Shown here: piece by piece, positions 50,805-59,773 of the stretch
Layout of the letters: each line of letters starts with the position of its first letter
Numbering within the stretch: the stretch's first letter is position 1
NCBI GenBank assembly: GCA_017554385.1
Contig: JAFZIL010000065.1
Span: 144,969 to 208,968 of the forward strand
Source: Prevotella sp.
Lineage (GTDB): Bacteria > Bacteroidota > Bacteroidia > Bacteroidales > Bacteroidaceae
Length of the DNA stretch: 64,000 nucleotides
Direction: 5' to 3'
Program-made: the position numbers and the translations under genes
Notes under the pieces: model-generated
What the model was told of the DNA's origin: nothing
The model's database searches: none
Seen by the model: the letters and a program-made list of their open reading frames with translations, nothing else

Positions 50805-52076
50805 TTACTTGAAGTTCTTCAGTTCGTAGAGGGCTGGCAGGGCTCGTCCCGTTTCGTTGTCGAACAGGCCCGCGTTGTACCAACCGTTTTTCAGGTTGCC
50901 CGTGCAGCCGTTGGCATTGGCTTCGGGATACCACCACGACAGGCCGTTGACCTGCGAGTGTTTCTTCAGCATGGTGATGAGGTCGGCAGTGTACTTACGC
51001 TGTCCTTCGTAGGAATAAGGGTAAACGGATGTGTAATCATAGGTTGTGCCCTCAACTTTCCATTTCGAAGGATAGCCCGTCTCAACAAGTTGAATGGTCT
51101 TGCCGGGGAAGTTCCGCTCAAGCTGCGTCAGTCCGTTGTCGAGTTTTGAGAGCGGGCCCTTGAAATAGGGATAGTACGACACACCGATGATGTCGTAGTC
51201 GATAGCGTTGTCCTTGATACGGTTGTAGAAGGCTATATCGAGCGTGGGGTTGTTGGCACATTGCTCCGTATGGATGATGATCTTGGCCTTAGGACATACC
51301 TCACGACAGGCCTTGCCAGCATACTTCAGATATTTGGCCAGGTTGTCCCAGTGCGTGTCCTTATAGGCCGTCCACCCACTGTTAGCCTCCACCTTGCCGC
51401 TGAAGTTCTGCAAGTCGACAAACTGTCCGTTGGCATCACGATAGCCCCAGTGCATGCCGAAGCTGATCTCGTTGCCCGTCTGGATAAAGTCGGGCGTGGC
51501 ACCTGCGGCTACAAGCTCCTCCAGACAATTCTTGGTGTATTTATAGAACGTATCCTCGGGATACCAGCTGTATACCGCCCACGATGCAGGAGCCGTCTGC
51601 TGTCCAGGATCGGCCCACGTATCGCTGTAGTGGAAATCGAGCATGAAGAGCAGCCCAGCATCCTTGATGCGCTTGCCGAGCTTCTTCACATAGTCAAGAT
51701 CCTGGCACACGCCCTTGTCGGAATCCTTCGACGGGTCGACAAACAGTCGCACACGCATCGTGTTCCAGCCCTGTTCTTTCAGGAAGTCGAGCAGGCTGGC
51801 AATCTTCTTGCCGTTGAGGTCGGCATAGGCGGCATGCTGCTGCTCGTAGGCAGTGAGCATCGAGATGTCGCCACCCACGAACCGGGTCTCGGTAAGGTTG
51901 GGACCGGAAGGTGTAGTAGTGGTGGTGTCGGGCTGTTCGGGCGACGTCGTTGTGGTGTCGCTCGGTTCAGGCTTCTCAACAGGCTCGGATTCGGGCACGG
52001 GGTCATCGTCGCTGCCACATGCCGTGAGAGCGAACAGACCCATGAACAAAGCCAGAAGGTAGTGTCGGGTAGTCAT
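50805..52076 (-). CDS. GH53 endo-beta-1,4-galactanase lipoprotein
   Basis: 423 residues. The N-terminus MTTRHYLLALFMGLFALTAC ends in a lipobox Cys followed by GSDDD, a motif linked to surface export of Bacteroidota lipoproteins. A Pro/Ser/Thr linker leads to the TIM barrel, with FVGGDISMLTAYEQQ, MRVRLFVDPSKDSDKG and LDFHYSDTWADPGQQ. The catalytic acid Glu is in QTGNEISFGMHWG and the nucleophile Glu in LVETGYPSKW. GH53 cleaves the beta-1,4-galactan side chains of rhamnogalacturonan I, in line with the three PL11 genes. The downstream secreted protein is in the same operon; galE, 1.7 kb upstream, may handle the released galactose. Confidence 0.93.
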   Translation of the reverse strand: MTTRHYLLALFMGLFALTACGSDDDPVPESEPVEKPEPSDTTTTSPEQPDTTTTTPSGPNLTETRFVGGDISMLTAYEQQHAAYADLNGKKIASLLDFLKEQGWNTMRVRLFVDPSKDSDKGVCQDLDYVKKLGKRIKDAGLLFMLDFHYSDTWADPGQQTAPASWAVYSWYPEDTFYKYTKNCLEELVAAGATPDFIQTGNEISFGMHWGYRDANGQFVDLQNFSGKVEANSGWTAYKDTHWDNLAKYLKYAGKACREVCPKAKIIIHTEQCANNPTLDIAFYNRIKDNAIDYDIIGVSYYPYFKGPLSKLDNGLTQLERNFPGKTIQLVETGYPSKWKVEGTTYDYTSVYPYSYEGQRKYTADLITMLKKHSQVNGLSWWYPEANANGCTGNLKNGWYNAGLFDNETGRALPALYELKNFK

Positions 52077-52150
52077 ATTCTATTGCTTTTGTAGTTGTCT
52101 TTAAGTATCATTCCGGCTTCCGTGAGTCACGAGGATGCCGTTCCTTGCAG

Positions 52151-52348
52151 TCAATGTTTCCGGTTGGCACGCTGTTGGCGGTACTTGGCCTTCTGACGGG
52201 CCGAGCCGCTGCCGTGGGCACCGGTGATATACTGCTTTTTCTTGGCCTTGGTCTTCACCTTCCCTTCGTTCGGGTCGTGGCGTTCGCCGCCCCGACCGAA
52301 GTTAATGCCATTCATCAGAATGTCTTGAAAATCGGATTCTTTACTCAT
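52151..52348 (-). CDS. Small basic protein downstream of the AICAR formyltransferase
   Basis: 65 residues from MSKESDFQDILMNGINFGRG, ending in a strongly basic tail (GSARQKAKYRQQRANRKH). The frame is open to 52393 through MRNERNERNGNENEE, but that part is encoded by a TTTCATTTC repeat patch (52340-52390), so I prefer the inner start. Family not recognised. The tail suggests nucleic-acid or ribosome binding. It lies about 50 bases after the formyltransferase gene on the same strand. Confidence 0.5.
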   Translation of the reverse strand: MSKESDFQDILMNGINFGRGGERHDPNEGKVKTKAKKKQYITGAHGSGSARQKAKYRQQRANRKH

Positions 52349-52399
52349 TTCTTCATTTTCATTTCCATTCCTTTCATTTCTTTCATTTCTCATTTGAAA

Positions 52400-53620
52400 T
52401 CAATGGTGGAACAAGCGTACACCAGTGAAAGCCATAGCGATGCCATACTTGTCGCAGGTCATGATGACATGGTCGTCGCGCACAGAGCCACCAGCCTGGG
52501 CGATGAACTCCACACCACTCTTGTGAGCACGCTCGATGTTGTCGCCGAAGGGGAAGAAGGCGTCGCTGCCCAAGGCCACCTTTGTGTTCTGGGCAATCCA
52601 CTCTTTCTTCTCAGCCAGCGTGAGCACGGCAGGCTGTTCAGTGAAGAACTGCTGCCAGGCACCGTCGCGAAGCACGTCGTCGTGCTCGTCCTCAGAGATA
52701 TAGACATCGATGGTGTTGTCGCGGTCGGCACGGCGAATGCCTTCCTTGAACGGCAAGCTGAGCACCTTCGGATGCTGGCGCAGCCACCAGATGTCGGCCT
52801 TCTGTCCGGCCAGGCGCGTGCAGTGGATGCGGCTCTGCTGCCCGGCTCCGATGCCGATAGCCTGTCCGTCCTTCACGTAGCAGACGCTGTTGGACTGGGT
52901 GTATTTCAGCGTGATGAGAGCAATCATCAGGTCGCGCTTGGCTTCAGGAGTGAAGGTCTTGTTCTGCGTGGGGATGTTCTCGAAGAGAGCGGGCGAGCTG
53001 AGGTCGATCTCGTTGCGGCCCTGCTCGAAGGTGACGCCGAACACCTGCTTACGCTCGATGGGGTCGGGGCGGTAGGCAGGATCAATCTTGATCACATTGT
53101 ACGTACCCTTGCGCTTCTCGCGAAGAATCTGAAGAGCCTCGTCGCTGTAGCTGGGAGCTATCACGCCGTCGCTCACCTCGCGCTTGATGATGCGGGCTGT
53201 GGTGGCGTCGCACTCATCGCTCAGGGCAATGAAGTCGCCATACGACGACATGCGGTCGGCACCACGGGCACGGGCGTATGCCATCGCCACGGGCGAGTCG
53301 TCCAATCCCTCAATATCGTCGACAAAGTAGATCTTCTTCAGCGTCGCACTCAGCGGGAGTGCCACAGCGGCACCAGCGGGACTGACATGCTTGAACGAAG
53401 CTGCTGCAGCCAAGCCCGTAGCCTGCTTCAGCTCACGGACAAGCTGCCATGCATTCAGCGCGTCGAGGAAGTTAATGTAGCCCGGTCGGCCATTCAAAAC
53501 TTGGATGGGCAGTTCGCTGCCGTCGTGCATAAAGATGCGCGAGGGCTTCTGGTTCGGATTGCATCCGTACTTCAACTCCAGCTCATTGCTGTGCATGGCT
53601 TTTTCTTCGATTGCGTTCAT
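52400..53620 (-). CDS. Stand-alone AICAR formyltransferase (PurH C-terminal domain homologue)
   Basis: 406 residues. It corresponds to the transformylase half of PurH: ELKYGCNPNQKPSRIF, SFKHVSPAGAAVALPL (Lys-His motif), YTQSNSVCYVKDGQAIGIGA, GQQSRIHCTRLAGQKA, GSDAFFPFGDNIERA and the C-terminal TGVRLFHH. It formylates AICAR to FAICAR with 10-formyl-THF in purine synthesis. The IMP cyclohydrolase half is absent, so ring closure needs a separate protein. The promoter box TAACTTTG (53653-53660) lies upstream. The inner start MHSNELEL (53596) is possible. Confidence 0.88.
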   Translation of the reverse strand: MNAIEEKAMHSNELELKYGCNPNQKPSRIFMHDGSELPIQVLNGRPGYINFLDALNAWQLVRELKQATGLAAAASFKHVSPAGAAVALPLSATLKKIYFVDDIEGLDDSPVAMAYARARGADRMSSYGDFIALSDECDATTARIIKREVSDGVIAPSYSDEALQILREKRKGTYNVIKIDPAYRPDPIERKQVFGVTFEQGRNEIDLSSPALFENIPTQNKTFTPEAKRDLMIALITLKYTQSNSVCYVKDGQAIGIGAGQQSRIHCTRLAGQKADIWWLRQHPKVLSLPFKEGIRRADRDNTIDVYISEDEHDDVLRDGAWQQFFTEQPAVLTLAEKKEWIAQNTKVALGSDAFFPFGDNIERAHKSGVEFIAQAGGSVRDDHVIMTCDKYGIAMAFTGVRLFHH

Positions 53621-53652
53621 TCTGCTTTTTGATTGTTTAGTGATTTTGCGTG

Positions 53653-53660
53653 CAAAGTTA
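53653..53660 (-). promoter_or_regulatory. -7 box TAACTTTG
   Basis: Minus-strand TAACTTTGCACG, 33 bases upstream of ATG 53620. Confidence 0.6.
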
Positions 53661-53724
53661 CAAACTTTCGGATAAAAAAAGAAAATAACGTTGCAAAAGT
53701 TTCTCCAATCCGAAAAAAAATCGT

Positions 53725-53732
53725 AACTTTGC
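53725..53732 (+). promoter_or_regulatory. -7 box TAACTTTG for galE
   Basis: TAACTTTGCGG, 49 bases upstream of the galE ATG, divergent from the preceding box. Confidence 0.6.
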
Positions 53733-53780
53733 GGCAGAAAAGATGTAAAAACAATCTGTAACTACTATTTTTACCAAGCA

Positions 53781-54821
53781 ATGAAACAGACCATTCTCGT
53801 CACAGGAGGCACCGGATTCATCGGTAGCCACACCACCGTAGAACTGCAGGAAGCAGGCTACGAAGTAGTTATCATCGACAACCTTTCGAACTCGAATGCC
53901 AACGTTGTCGACGGCATCGAGGCCATCACCGGCCAGCGTCCCGCCTTTGAAAAAGTGGACTGCTGCGACATGGAGGCTCTGGAAGGCGTGTTCAAGAAAT
54001 ACCCGAAGATTGAGGGCATCATCCACTTTGCCGCATCAAAGGCCGTGGGCGAAAGTGTGGAGAAGCCGCTGCTCTACTACCGCAACAACCTCACGTCGCT
54101 CATCAACCTGCTGGAGCTCATGCCGAAGTACGACGTGAAGGGCATCATCTTCTCGTCGAGCTGCACCGTCTACGGACAGCCCACCGAAGAGAACCTGCCC
54201 GTGACCGAGAACGCACCGATACAGAAAGCACTCTCGCCCTACGGCAACACGAAGCAGATCAACGAGGAGATCATACAGGACTACATCCATAGCGGTGCAC
54301 CCATCAAGTCGATCATCCTGCGCTACTTCAACCCCATCGGCGCACATCCCACGGCACTCATCGGCGAGCTGCCCAACGGCGTGCCCATGAACCTCATTCC
54401 CTTCGTCACACAGACCGCCATCGGCATTCGCAAGGAGCTGAAGATCTTCGGACATGACTATGACACGCCCGACCATACGTGCATACGCGACTACATCTAT
54501 GTGGTAGACCTGGCAAAGGCCCACGTGAAGGCCATGGAGCGCGTGCTCGACCAGCCTGATACCGACGCCGTAGAGGTATTCAACATCGGTACAGGTCGCG
54601 GACTGTCGACACTGGAAGTGGTCGAGGGCTTCGAGAAGGCCACAGGCGTAAAACTTCCTTGGAGCTATGCCCCGCGTCGCGAAGGCGACATCGAGAAGGT
54701 GTGGGGCAACGTGGACAAGGCCAACAAGGTGCTGGGCTGGAAGGCCGATACGCCTACAGAGGAAGTGCTGAAGAGTGCCTGGCGCTGGCAGGAGAAACTG
54801 CGCGAGCGCGGTATACAATAA
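53781..54821 (+). CDS. galE: UDP-glucose 4-epimerase
   Basis: 346 residues, extended short-chain dehydrogenase fold. NAD motif TGGTGFIGSHTTVEL, catalytic Ser in SSSCTVYGQP, and Tyr-Lys in SPYGNTKQ (YxxxK), then the sugar-binding YFNPIGAHP. Interconverts UDP-galactose and UDP-glucose in the cytosol, feeding galactose into glycolysis or supplying UDP-galactose for surface glycans. It stands alone between its own promoter and a strong terminator. Its position near the galactanase operon fits galactan use but may be chance. Confidence 0.95.
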   Translation: MKQTILVTGGTGFIGSHTTVELQEAGYEVVIIDNLSNSNANVVDGIEAITGQRPAFEKVDCCDMEALEGVFKKYPKIEGIIHFAASKAVGESVEKPLLYYRNNLTSLINLLELMPKYDVKGIIFSSSCTVYGQPTEENLPVTENAPIQKALSPYGNTKQINEEIIQDYIHSGAPIKSIILRYFNPIGAHPTALIGELPNGVPMNLIPFVTQTAIGIRKELKIFGHDYDTPDHTCIRDYIYVVDLAKAHVKAMERVLDQPDTDAVEVFNIGTGRGLSTLEVVEGFEKATGVKLPWSYAPRREGDIEKVWGNVDKANKVLGWKADTPTEEVLKSAWRWQEKLRERGIQ

Positions 54822-54880
54822 ACGACATACCGGCAGGATGCATGTATGCGCTGCCGTGTTTTATTTTGTGTTTGTGTTGG

Positions 54881-54908
54881 TCATCCTCCGATGTGAATCG
54901 GAGGATGA
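54881..54908. terminator. Bidirectional terminator after galE
   Basis: Perfect 12-bp stem TCATCCTCCGAT / ATCGGAGGATGA with a GTGA tetraloop, between two convergent genes. Confidence 0.8.
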
Positions 54909-54912
54909 TTCG

Positions 54913-55677
54913 TTAGTAGGAAGCCTGACAGGGAATGCCCAACGCCTTAACACGATCACAGATGGCATCGAGCTCGGCATGGGTAGCCTTGCTGAGCGAG
55001 GTGTCGGGTGTCTCACGGTCAATGGTATAGATCATCACCTGCTGCGGAGCTATACGCTTTAATGCTTCAAGCCACGGCTCCACATACTCGTCGCCCGTAT
55101 TGCTCACGCCGGGACCGTGGAGGAACATGGTCTGTATGATGACATGGCCACGGAAAGCACGAAGGCCCTCAACGATAGCATCCACATCATAATGGCCGGT
55201 GGGACGGTCTACCTTATTAATATATGCGCGGGAGACGGTGTCGAGCTTCTGGATGTTGTTGTCGACACGCAGAAGGGCAGCATGCACCTCAGGACGCAGC
55301 ACCATCGTGGCGTTGCTAAGCACAGACACACGAGCACGAGGGAAATACTTGTCGCGCAGCCGGAGCGTATCGTCGATAATCTCGGGAAAGGCCGGGTTGG
55401 CCGTCGGTTCGCCGTTGCCTGCAAAAGTCAGCACGTCAGGCGACGGACCGTTCTGCTGCATATCAATGAGCCGAGCCTCAAGCGCCTCAGCCACTTGTTC
55501 GCGGGTAGGCATCTTCTGCTTGGGACGATGGTCGGCATTGAAGCCACACTCGCAGTAGATGCAGTCGAAGGTACACACCTTGCCGTCAGCAGGCAGCAGG
55601 TTGATGCCCAGCGAGACGCCCAGCCGACGGCTGTGCACGGGTCCAAAGATGGGCGAGGGATAGATAACGGTTGACAT
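54913..55677 (-). CDS. Radical SAM protein
   Basis: 254 residues from MSTVIYPSPIFGPVHSRRLG. The 4Fe-4S cluster motif is CTFDCIYCECG, a CxxxCxxC, followed by LTFAGNGEPTANPAF and the barrel strands IIQTMFLHGP. This resembles the Bacteroidota radical SAM group once labelled Fe-S oxidoreductase (YfkB/MoaA-like). The reaction is unknown. The frame is open to 55800, but that part has no homology and overlaps the divergent ftsX promoter, so I use the inner start. Confidence 0.85.
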   Translation of the reverse strand: MSTVIYPSPIFGPVHSRRLGVSLGINLLPADGKVCTFDCIYCECGFNADHRPKQKMPTREQVAEALEARLIDMQQNGPSPDVLTFAGNGEPTANPAFPEIIDDTLRLRDKYFPRARVSVLSNATMVLRPEVHAALLRVDNNIQKLDTVSRAYINKVDRPTGHYDVDAIVEGLRAFRGHVIIQTMFLHGPGVSNTGDEYVEPWLEALKRIAPQQVMIYTIDRETPDTSLSKATHAELDAICDRVKALGIPCQASY

Positions 55678-55815
55678 AATCGGTCTGTTTCTGTTTTTCA
55701 TAAATAACGTCTGCACAAGCCGTTTATTATGAATCAATGACAATTTAGTATTCCATACGTTGGCAATTAACTTTGAATAATTCTTAAAACGTTTTGCCAT
55801 TATCGGGAAAAGCAG

Positions 55816-55823
55816 TATCTTTG
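55816..55823 (+). promoter_or_regulatory. -7 box TATCTTTG for the ftsX operon
   Basis: TATCTTTGCACC, 37 bases upstream of the preferred ftsX ATG (55860). It rules out the in-frame start at 55794. Confidence 0.6.
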
Positions 55824-55859
55824 CACCGATTTTGGCTTATTGTGCACTCATTATTGAGT

Positions 55860-56741
55860 ATGAGAAAGAAACGTAAGGAGACCTCGCGCCGTACAGGCAT
55901 GCAGGTTGTCACATTGTGCATAAGCACTACGATGGTGCTCACACTGCTGGGCCTCGTGGTGCTTTCGGTGCTTACGGCCCACAACCTCTCGGACTATGTC
56001 CGCGAGAACCTGACCGTGACCGTGGTGCTGAACGACAGCATCACCGAGAAAGAGGGTAAGGCCTACTGTCAGCAGCTGCAGCAGCGCCACTATACCCGTA
56101 AGACTACATATATCAGCAAGGAGCAGGCCCTGAAGGAGCAGACGGCTGCCATGGGCAGCGACCCTTCGGAGTTCCTGGGCATGAACCCGTTCGTGGCTAC
56201 CATCGAGATGCAGGTACTGGCCGACTATGCCAATACCGACTCACTGAAGCTCATCGCCAAGACGCTGAGGCGCAACCGAAACCTGGTGACCGAGGTGGCC
56301 TACCAGAAAGACCTGACCGACAACGTGAACCGCAACCTGCGCCAGGCACTGGTTATCCTGCTGGGACTGGCAGTGCTGCTCATCATCATCAGCTATTCGC
56401 TCATCTCGAACTCGGTAAGGCTCAGTGTCTACTCGCGCCGGTTCAGCATCCACACGATGAAACTGGTGGGAGCCTCGTGGGGTTTCATACGCAAACCCTT
56501 CCTCAAGCGGGCGCTGACCGTGGGATTTGTCTCGTCGCTGCTGGCCTGCGGCGTATTGGCAGGTGTGGTGTATGCGCTCTATGAGTATCAGCCGGGAGCC
56601 GACGAGGTCATCACCTGGCGCGAGATGACTATCACCGCTGTGGCAGTGCTGGCATCGGGCTTCGTCATGATGCTGCTGTGCTCGTGGCTGTCGGTAAACA
56701 AGTTCCTGCGCATGAGGGCAGGAGAGCTGTATAAGATTTAG
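55860..56741 (+). CDS. ftsX: Cell division permease FtsX
   Basis: 293 residues from MRKKRKETSRRTGMQVVTLC. The N-terminal helix (ISTTMVLTLLGLVVLSVLTA), a periplasmic domain with the family motifs ENLTVTVVLND and YISKEQALKEQ, and three C-terminal helices including RRFSIHTMKLVGASWGFIRK. FtsX links cytosolic FtsE to periplasmic amidase activation at the septum. FtsE is not adjacent, which is usual in Bacteroidota. First gene of the ftsX-DUF3098-uppP-truB-queA-folK run, a conserved order in the phylum. Confidence 0.92.
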   Translation: MRKKRKETSRRTGMQVVTLCISTTMVLTLLGLVVLSVLTAHNLSDYVRENLTVTVVLNDSITEKEGKAYCQQLQQRHYTRKTTYISKEQALKEQTAAMGSDPSEFLGMNPFVATIEMQVLADYANTDSLKLIAKTLRRNRNLVTEVAYQKDLTDNVNRNLRQALVILLGLAVLLIIISYSLISNSVRLSVYSRRFSIHTMKLVGASWGFIRKPFLKRALTVGFVSSLLACGVLAGVVYALYEYQPGADEVITWREMTITAVAVLASGFVMMLLCSWLSVNKFLRMRAGELYKI

Positions 56742-56763
56742 AGTTAAGAATTAAGAATTAATA
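56741..56763 (+). repeat. GAGTTAAGAATTAAGAATTAAT spacer repeat
   Basis: Short tandem TTAAGAA units fill the ftsX-DUF3098 gap. The unit resembles the complement of the CTTAACT repeats inside the TolC-type gene. Confidence 0.45.
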
Positions 56764-56765
56764 TA

Positions 56766-57044
56766 ATGGACAAGAGAAATTTCGCATTTGGACGGATGAA
56801 TTTCATCCTGTTGGCAGTAGGCATGCTGATTGTCATCGTCGGATTTGTTCTGATGGGTGGTGACGGGTCGACATACGAAGCCTATAATCCCGACATCTTC
56901 AGTGTACGTCGTATCAAGGTGGCACCGATTGTATGCCTCATTGGTTTCGTTTCGATGATCTATGCTGTGGTACACAAGAGCACCGACGCTCCTGTTGCTG
57001 CTAACAATCCCAATGCCGCCGGCAATACCGAAGACAAGCAATAA
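56766..57044 (+). CDS. DUF3098 membrane protein
   Basis: 92 residues, two transmembrane helices ([20 protein letters not shown] and [20 protein letters not shown]) joined by [14 protein letters not shown], the conserved loop of DUF3098. Always found between ftsX and uppP in Bacteroidota, which suggests an envelope-division role not yet defined. It ends 8 bases before uppP. Confidence 0.88.
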   Translation: MDKRNFAFGRMNFILLAVGMLIVIVGFVLMGGDGSTYEAYNPDIFSVRRIKVAPIVCLIGFVSMIYAVVHKSTDAPVAANNPNAAGNTEDKQ

Positions 57045-57052
57045 GAGTATCT

Positions 57053-57853
57053 ATGGACTGGATTCAAGCACTCATCCTGGGCATTGTCCAGGGGCTTACG
57101 GAGTATCTGCCCGTGAGCAGTAGCGGACATCTGGCCATCGGCCAGGCACTGTTCGGAATGAACGACGGCTCAGACAATCTTGCCTTCACCGTAGCGGTAC
57201 ATATAGCCACCGTGCTCTCGACGCTCGTCATTCTCTGGCGCGAGGTGGTGTGGCTGTTTGAAGGCCTCTTCAAATGGGAGAAGAACGACGAGACCCGCTA
57301 CGTACTGAACATCCTTGTGTCAATGATTCCCGTTGGCATCGTGGGCGTGTTCTTCAAAGACACAGTGGAAGAAGTCTTCGGAAGCGGACTGATGATTGTA
57401 GGCTGTTGCCTGCTCATCACGGCATTGCTGCTGGCTTTCTCCTACTATGCACATCCCCGTCAGAAAGAGAATATCTCACTGAAAGACGCATTCATCATCG
57501 GTATTGCACAGGCATGCGCCGTGCTGCCGGGACTGTCGCGTTCGGGTTCGACCATTGCCACGGGACTGCTACTGGGCAACAAGAAGGAGAAGCTGGCTCA
57601 GTTCTCGTTCCTCATGGTCATCCCTCCCATCCTTGGCGAGGCATTCCTCGACCTGATGAAAGTGTCGAAGGGCGAGGCCGTCATGGGTAACATCGAGACT
57701 TTCCCGCTCATAGTGGGATTCCTTGGTGCCTTCGTGAGCGGCTGCTTCGCCTGCAAGTGGATGATCGACATCGTGAAGCGCGGCAAGCTCATCTATTTTG
57801 CTGCCTACTGCGCCTTGATAGCTGCCGTAACCATCATCTGGTCATTGCAATAA
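57053..57853 (+). CDS. uppP: Undecaprenyl-diphosphate phosphatase
   Basis: 266 residues, polytopic membrane enzyme (BacA family). Signature [20 protein letters not shown] (catalytic Glu and the SGH motif) and the second motif [20 protein letters not shown]. It regenerates undecaprenyl phosphate, the lipid carrier of cell-wall synthesis, and gives bacitracin tolerance. Situated in the ftsX-truB-queA run. Confidence 0.95.
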   Translation: MDWIQALILGIVQGLTEYLPVSSSGHLAIGQALFGMNDGSDNLAFTVAVHIATVLSTLVILWREVVWLFEGLFKWEKNDETRYVLNILVSMIPVGIVGVFFKDTVEEVFGSGLMIVGCCLLITALLLAFSYYAHPRQKENISLKDAFIIGIAQACAVLPGLSRSGSTIATGLLLGNKKEKLAQFSFLMVIPPILGEAFLDLMKVSKGEAVMGNIETFPLIVGFLGAFVSGCFACKWMIDIVKRGKLIYFAAYCALIAAVTIIWSLQ

Positions 57854-57911
57854 GGGCCGACGGTTGGCAACCATCAAGCAGCAGAACTGTTACCATTATA
57901 AAAACATCTAC

Positions 57912-58610
57912 ATGGATTTCCTCGCCGGAGAGTTCATCTATATCAATAAGCCCTATCGCATGTCGTCGTTTGGCGCACTGGCCTACGTACGATACCGTCT
58001 CTCGCGCAAACTGCATGTGAAGCGCGTGAAGATGGGGCATGCCGGTACCCTTGACCCACTGGCTACAGGCGTGCTCATCCTCTGTACGGGAAAGGCCACC
58101 AAGCGTATTGAGGAACTGCAACTCGAGTCGAAGGAATATACCGCCACACTGCAACTCGGCGCTACCACGCCATCGTTCGACCGTGAGCACACCGTCGACA
58201 TGACCTACCCCACCCGACACATCACACGTGAGCTCATCGAGAAAACGCTTCGTCAGTTCGAGGGCGACCAGATGCAGGTGCCCCCACTCTACTCGGCCGT
58301 CATGGTCGACGGGCACAGAGCCTATAAGCTGGCACGCAAGGGCGATGATGTGGAACTGAAGGCCAAGCCCATACACATCGACGAAATTGAGCTGACCGAC
58401 TTCAACCCCGAACTGATGCAGATGTCTATCCGCGTGGCATGCGGCAAAGGCACCTATATCCGTTCGCTCGCACGTGACATCGGTCTGGCGCTGGGCAGCG
58501 GAGCCTTTCTTACCGCCCTGTGCCGCACCCGACTGGGCGACGTGCGCATAGAAGACTGCATCACCCTTGACGAGGTGCCGGAATGGATTGAAAATAATAT
58601 AAGCTTGTAA
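57912..58610 (+). CDS. truB: tRNA pseudouridine(55) synthase
   Basis: 232 residues from [20 protein letters not shown]. The catalytic Asp is in [20 protein letters not shown], followed by [19 protein letters not shown] and the C-terminal [19 protein letters not shown]. It makes pseudouridine 55 in the T loop of tRNA. An earlier start at 57864 (MATIKQQNCYHYKN) is possible but has no family match. Five bases separate it from queA. Confidence 0.94.
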   Translation: MDFLAGEFIYINKPYRMSSFGALAYVRYRLSRKLHVKRVKMGHAGTLDPLATGVLILCTGKATKRIEELQLESKEYTATLQLGATTPSFDREHTVDMTYPTRHITRELIEKTLRQFEGDQMQVPPLYSAVMVDGHRAYKLARKGDDVELKAKPIHIDEIELTDFNPELMQMSIRVACGKGTYIRSLARDIGLALGSGAFLTALCRTRLGDVRIEDCITLDEVPEWIENNISL

Positions 58611-58615
58611 ACAAT

Positions 58616-59758
58616 ATGAAACTATCACAATTCAAATTCAAGCTGCCCGAGGAGCTCGTAGCACTCTACCCGCCCCATCGTGCCTTCACAAACGAAGACG
58701 GAACCACTGAGCGCGTCTATAATCGCGACCAGTGCCGGCTGATGGTCCTCCACCGTAAAAGCCAGAAGATCGAACTGTTCAAGAAAGACGCCGAGGGCAA
58801 GGACACCGACGAATACATGACCTTCCGTGACCTCTGCAACTATTTCGACGAGGGTGACACCTTCATCTTCAACGACACGAAGGTCTTTCCCGCACGACTC
58901 TTCGGCACAAAGGAGAAGACCGACGCCAAGATTGAAGTGTTCCTGCTGCGTGAGCTGAACCAGGAACTGCGCCTGTGGGATGTGCTCGTCGAGCCTGCCC
59001 GCAAGATACGCATCGGCAACAAGCTCTTCTTCGACGAAGAGGGCCCCATGGTGGCCGAGGTCATCGACAACACCACGTCGCGCGGCAGAACGCTGCGTTT
59101 CCTCTACGACTGTCCGCACGACGAGTTCAAGCAGGAACTGTTCGCCCTGGGTCAGGCTCCCCTACCCCGCTACATCGTCGACAAGCGTCCTGCCGAGCCC
59201 GAGGACATGGAGAACTTCCAGACCATCTTCGCTAAGAACGAAGGTGCCGTCACCGCACCCTCGACCAACCTGCATTTCAGCCGTCAGCTGATGAAGATGA
59301 TGGAGATTCGTGGCTTTGGCTTCGCCTATGTCACCGTGCATTGCGGTTTAGGATCGTTCGACCCCATCGAGGTGGAAGACCTGACCAAGCACAAGATGAA
59401 CTCTGAACAAATGCAGATCACTGCCGAGGCCTGCAAGATAGTAAACGATGCCAAGCTGGCCGGACACCGCATCTGCGCCGTAGGTGTGAGCACGGCACGT
59501 GCCACCGAGACTGCCGTTGGCACCGACGGACTGCTGAAAGAATACGAGGGATGGACGAACAAGTTCATCTTCCCGCCCTACGACTTCGGATTGTCAAACG
59601 CGCTCATCACCAACTTCTATCATCCCGAGTCAACGATGATGATGGCCACGGCAGCCTTCGGAGGCTATGAACTCGTTTGCGAAGCCTATGACCTCGCAGT
59701 GAAGCACCAACTGAAGTTCGGATGCTACGGCGATGCCCTCCTGATGTTGGACGATTGA
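58616..59758 (+). CDS. queA: S-adenosylmethionine:tRNA ribosyltransferase-isomerase
   Basis: 380 residues, somewhat longer than usual. [73 protein letters not shown] and [11 protein letters not shown] are the family blocks. It transfers and rearranges the ribosyl part of SAM onto preQ1-tRNA to make epoxyqueuosine. Cytosolic. It is part of the truB-queA-folK run. Confidence 0.95.
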   Translation: MKLSQFKFKLPEELVALYPPHRAFTNEDGTTERVYNRDQCRLMVLHRKSQKIELFKKDAEGKDTDEYMTFRDLCNYFDEGDTFIFNDTKVFPARLFGTKEKTDAKIEVFLLRELNQELRLWDVLVEPARKIRIGNKLFFDEEGPMVAEVIDNTTSRGRTLRFLYDCPHDEFKQELFALGQAPLPRYIVDKRPAEPEDMENFQTIFAKNEGAVTAPSTNLHFSRQLMKMMEIRGFGFAYVTVHCGLGSFDPIEVEDLTKHKMNSEQMQITAEACKIVNDAKLAGHRICAVGVSTARATETAVGTDGLLKEYEGWTNKFIFPPYDFGLSNALITNFYHPESTMMMATAAFGGYELVCEAYDLAVKHQLKFGCYGDALLMLDD

Positions 59759-59773
59759 ACATGAAGCATTATC

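Noticed and set aside
52145-53632. 495-codon plus-strand frame
   Set aside because: It lies opposite the AICAR formyltransferase gene, which has all family motifs.
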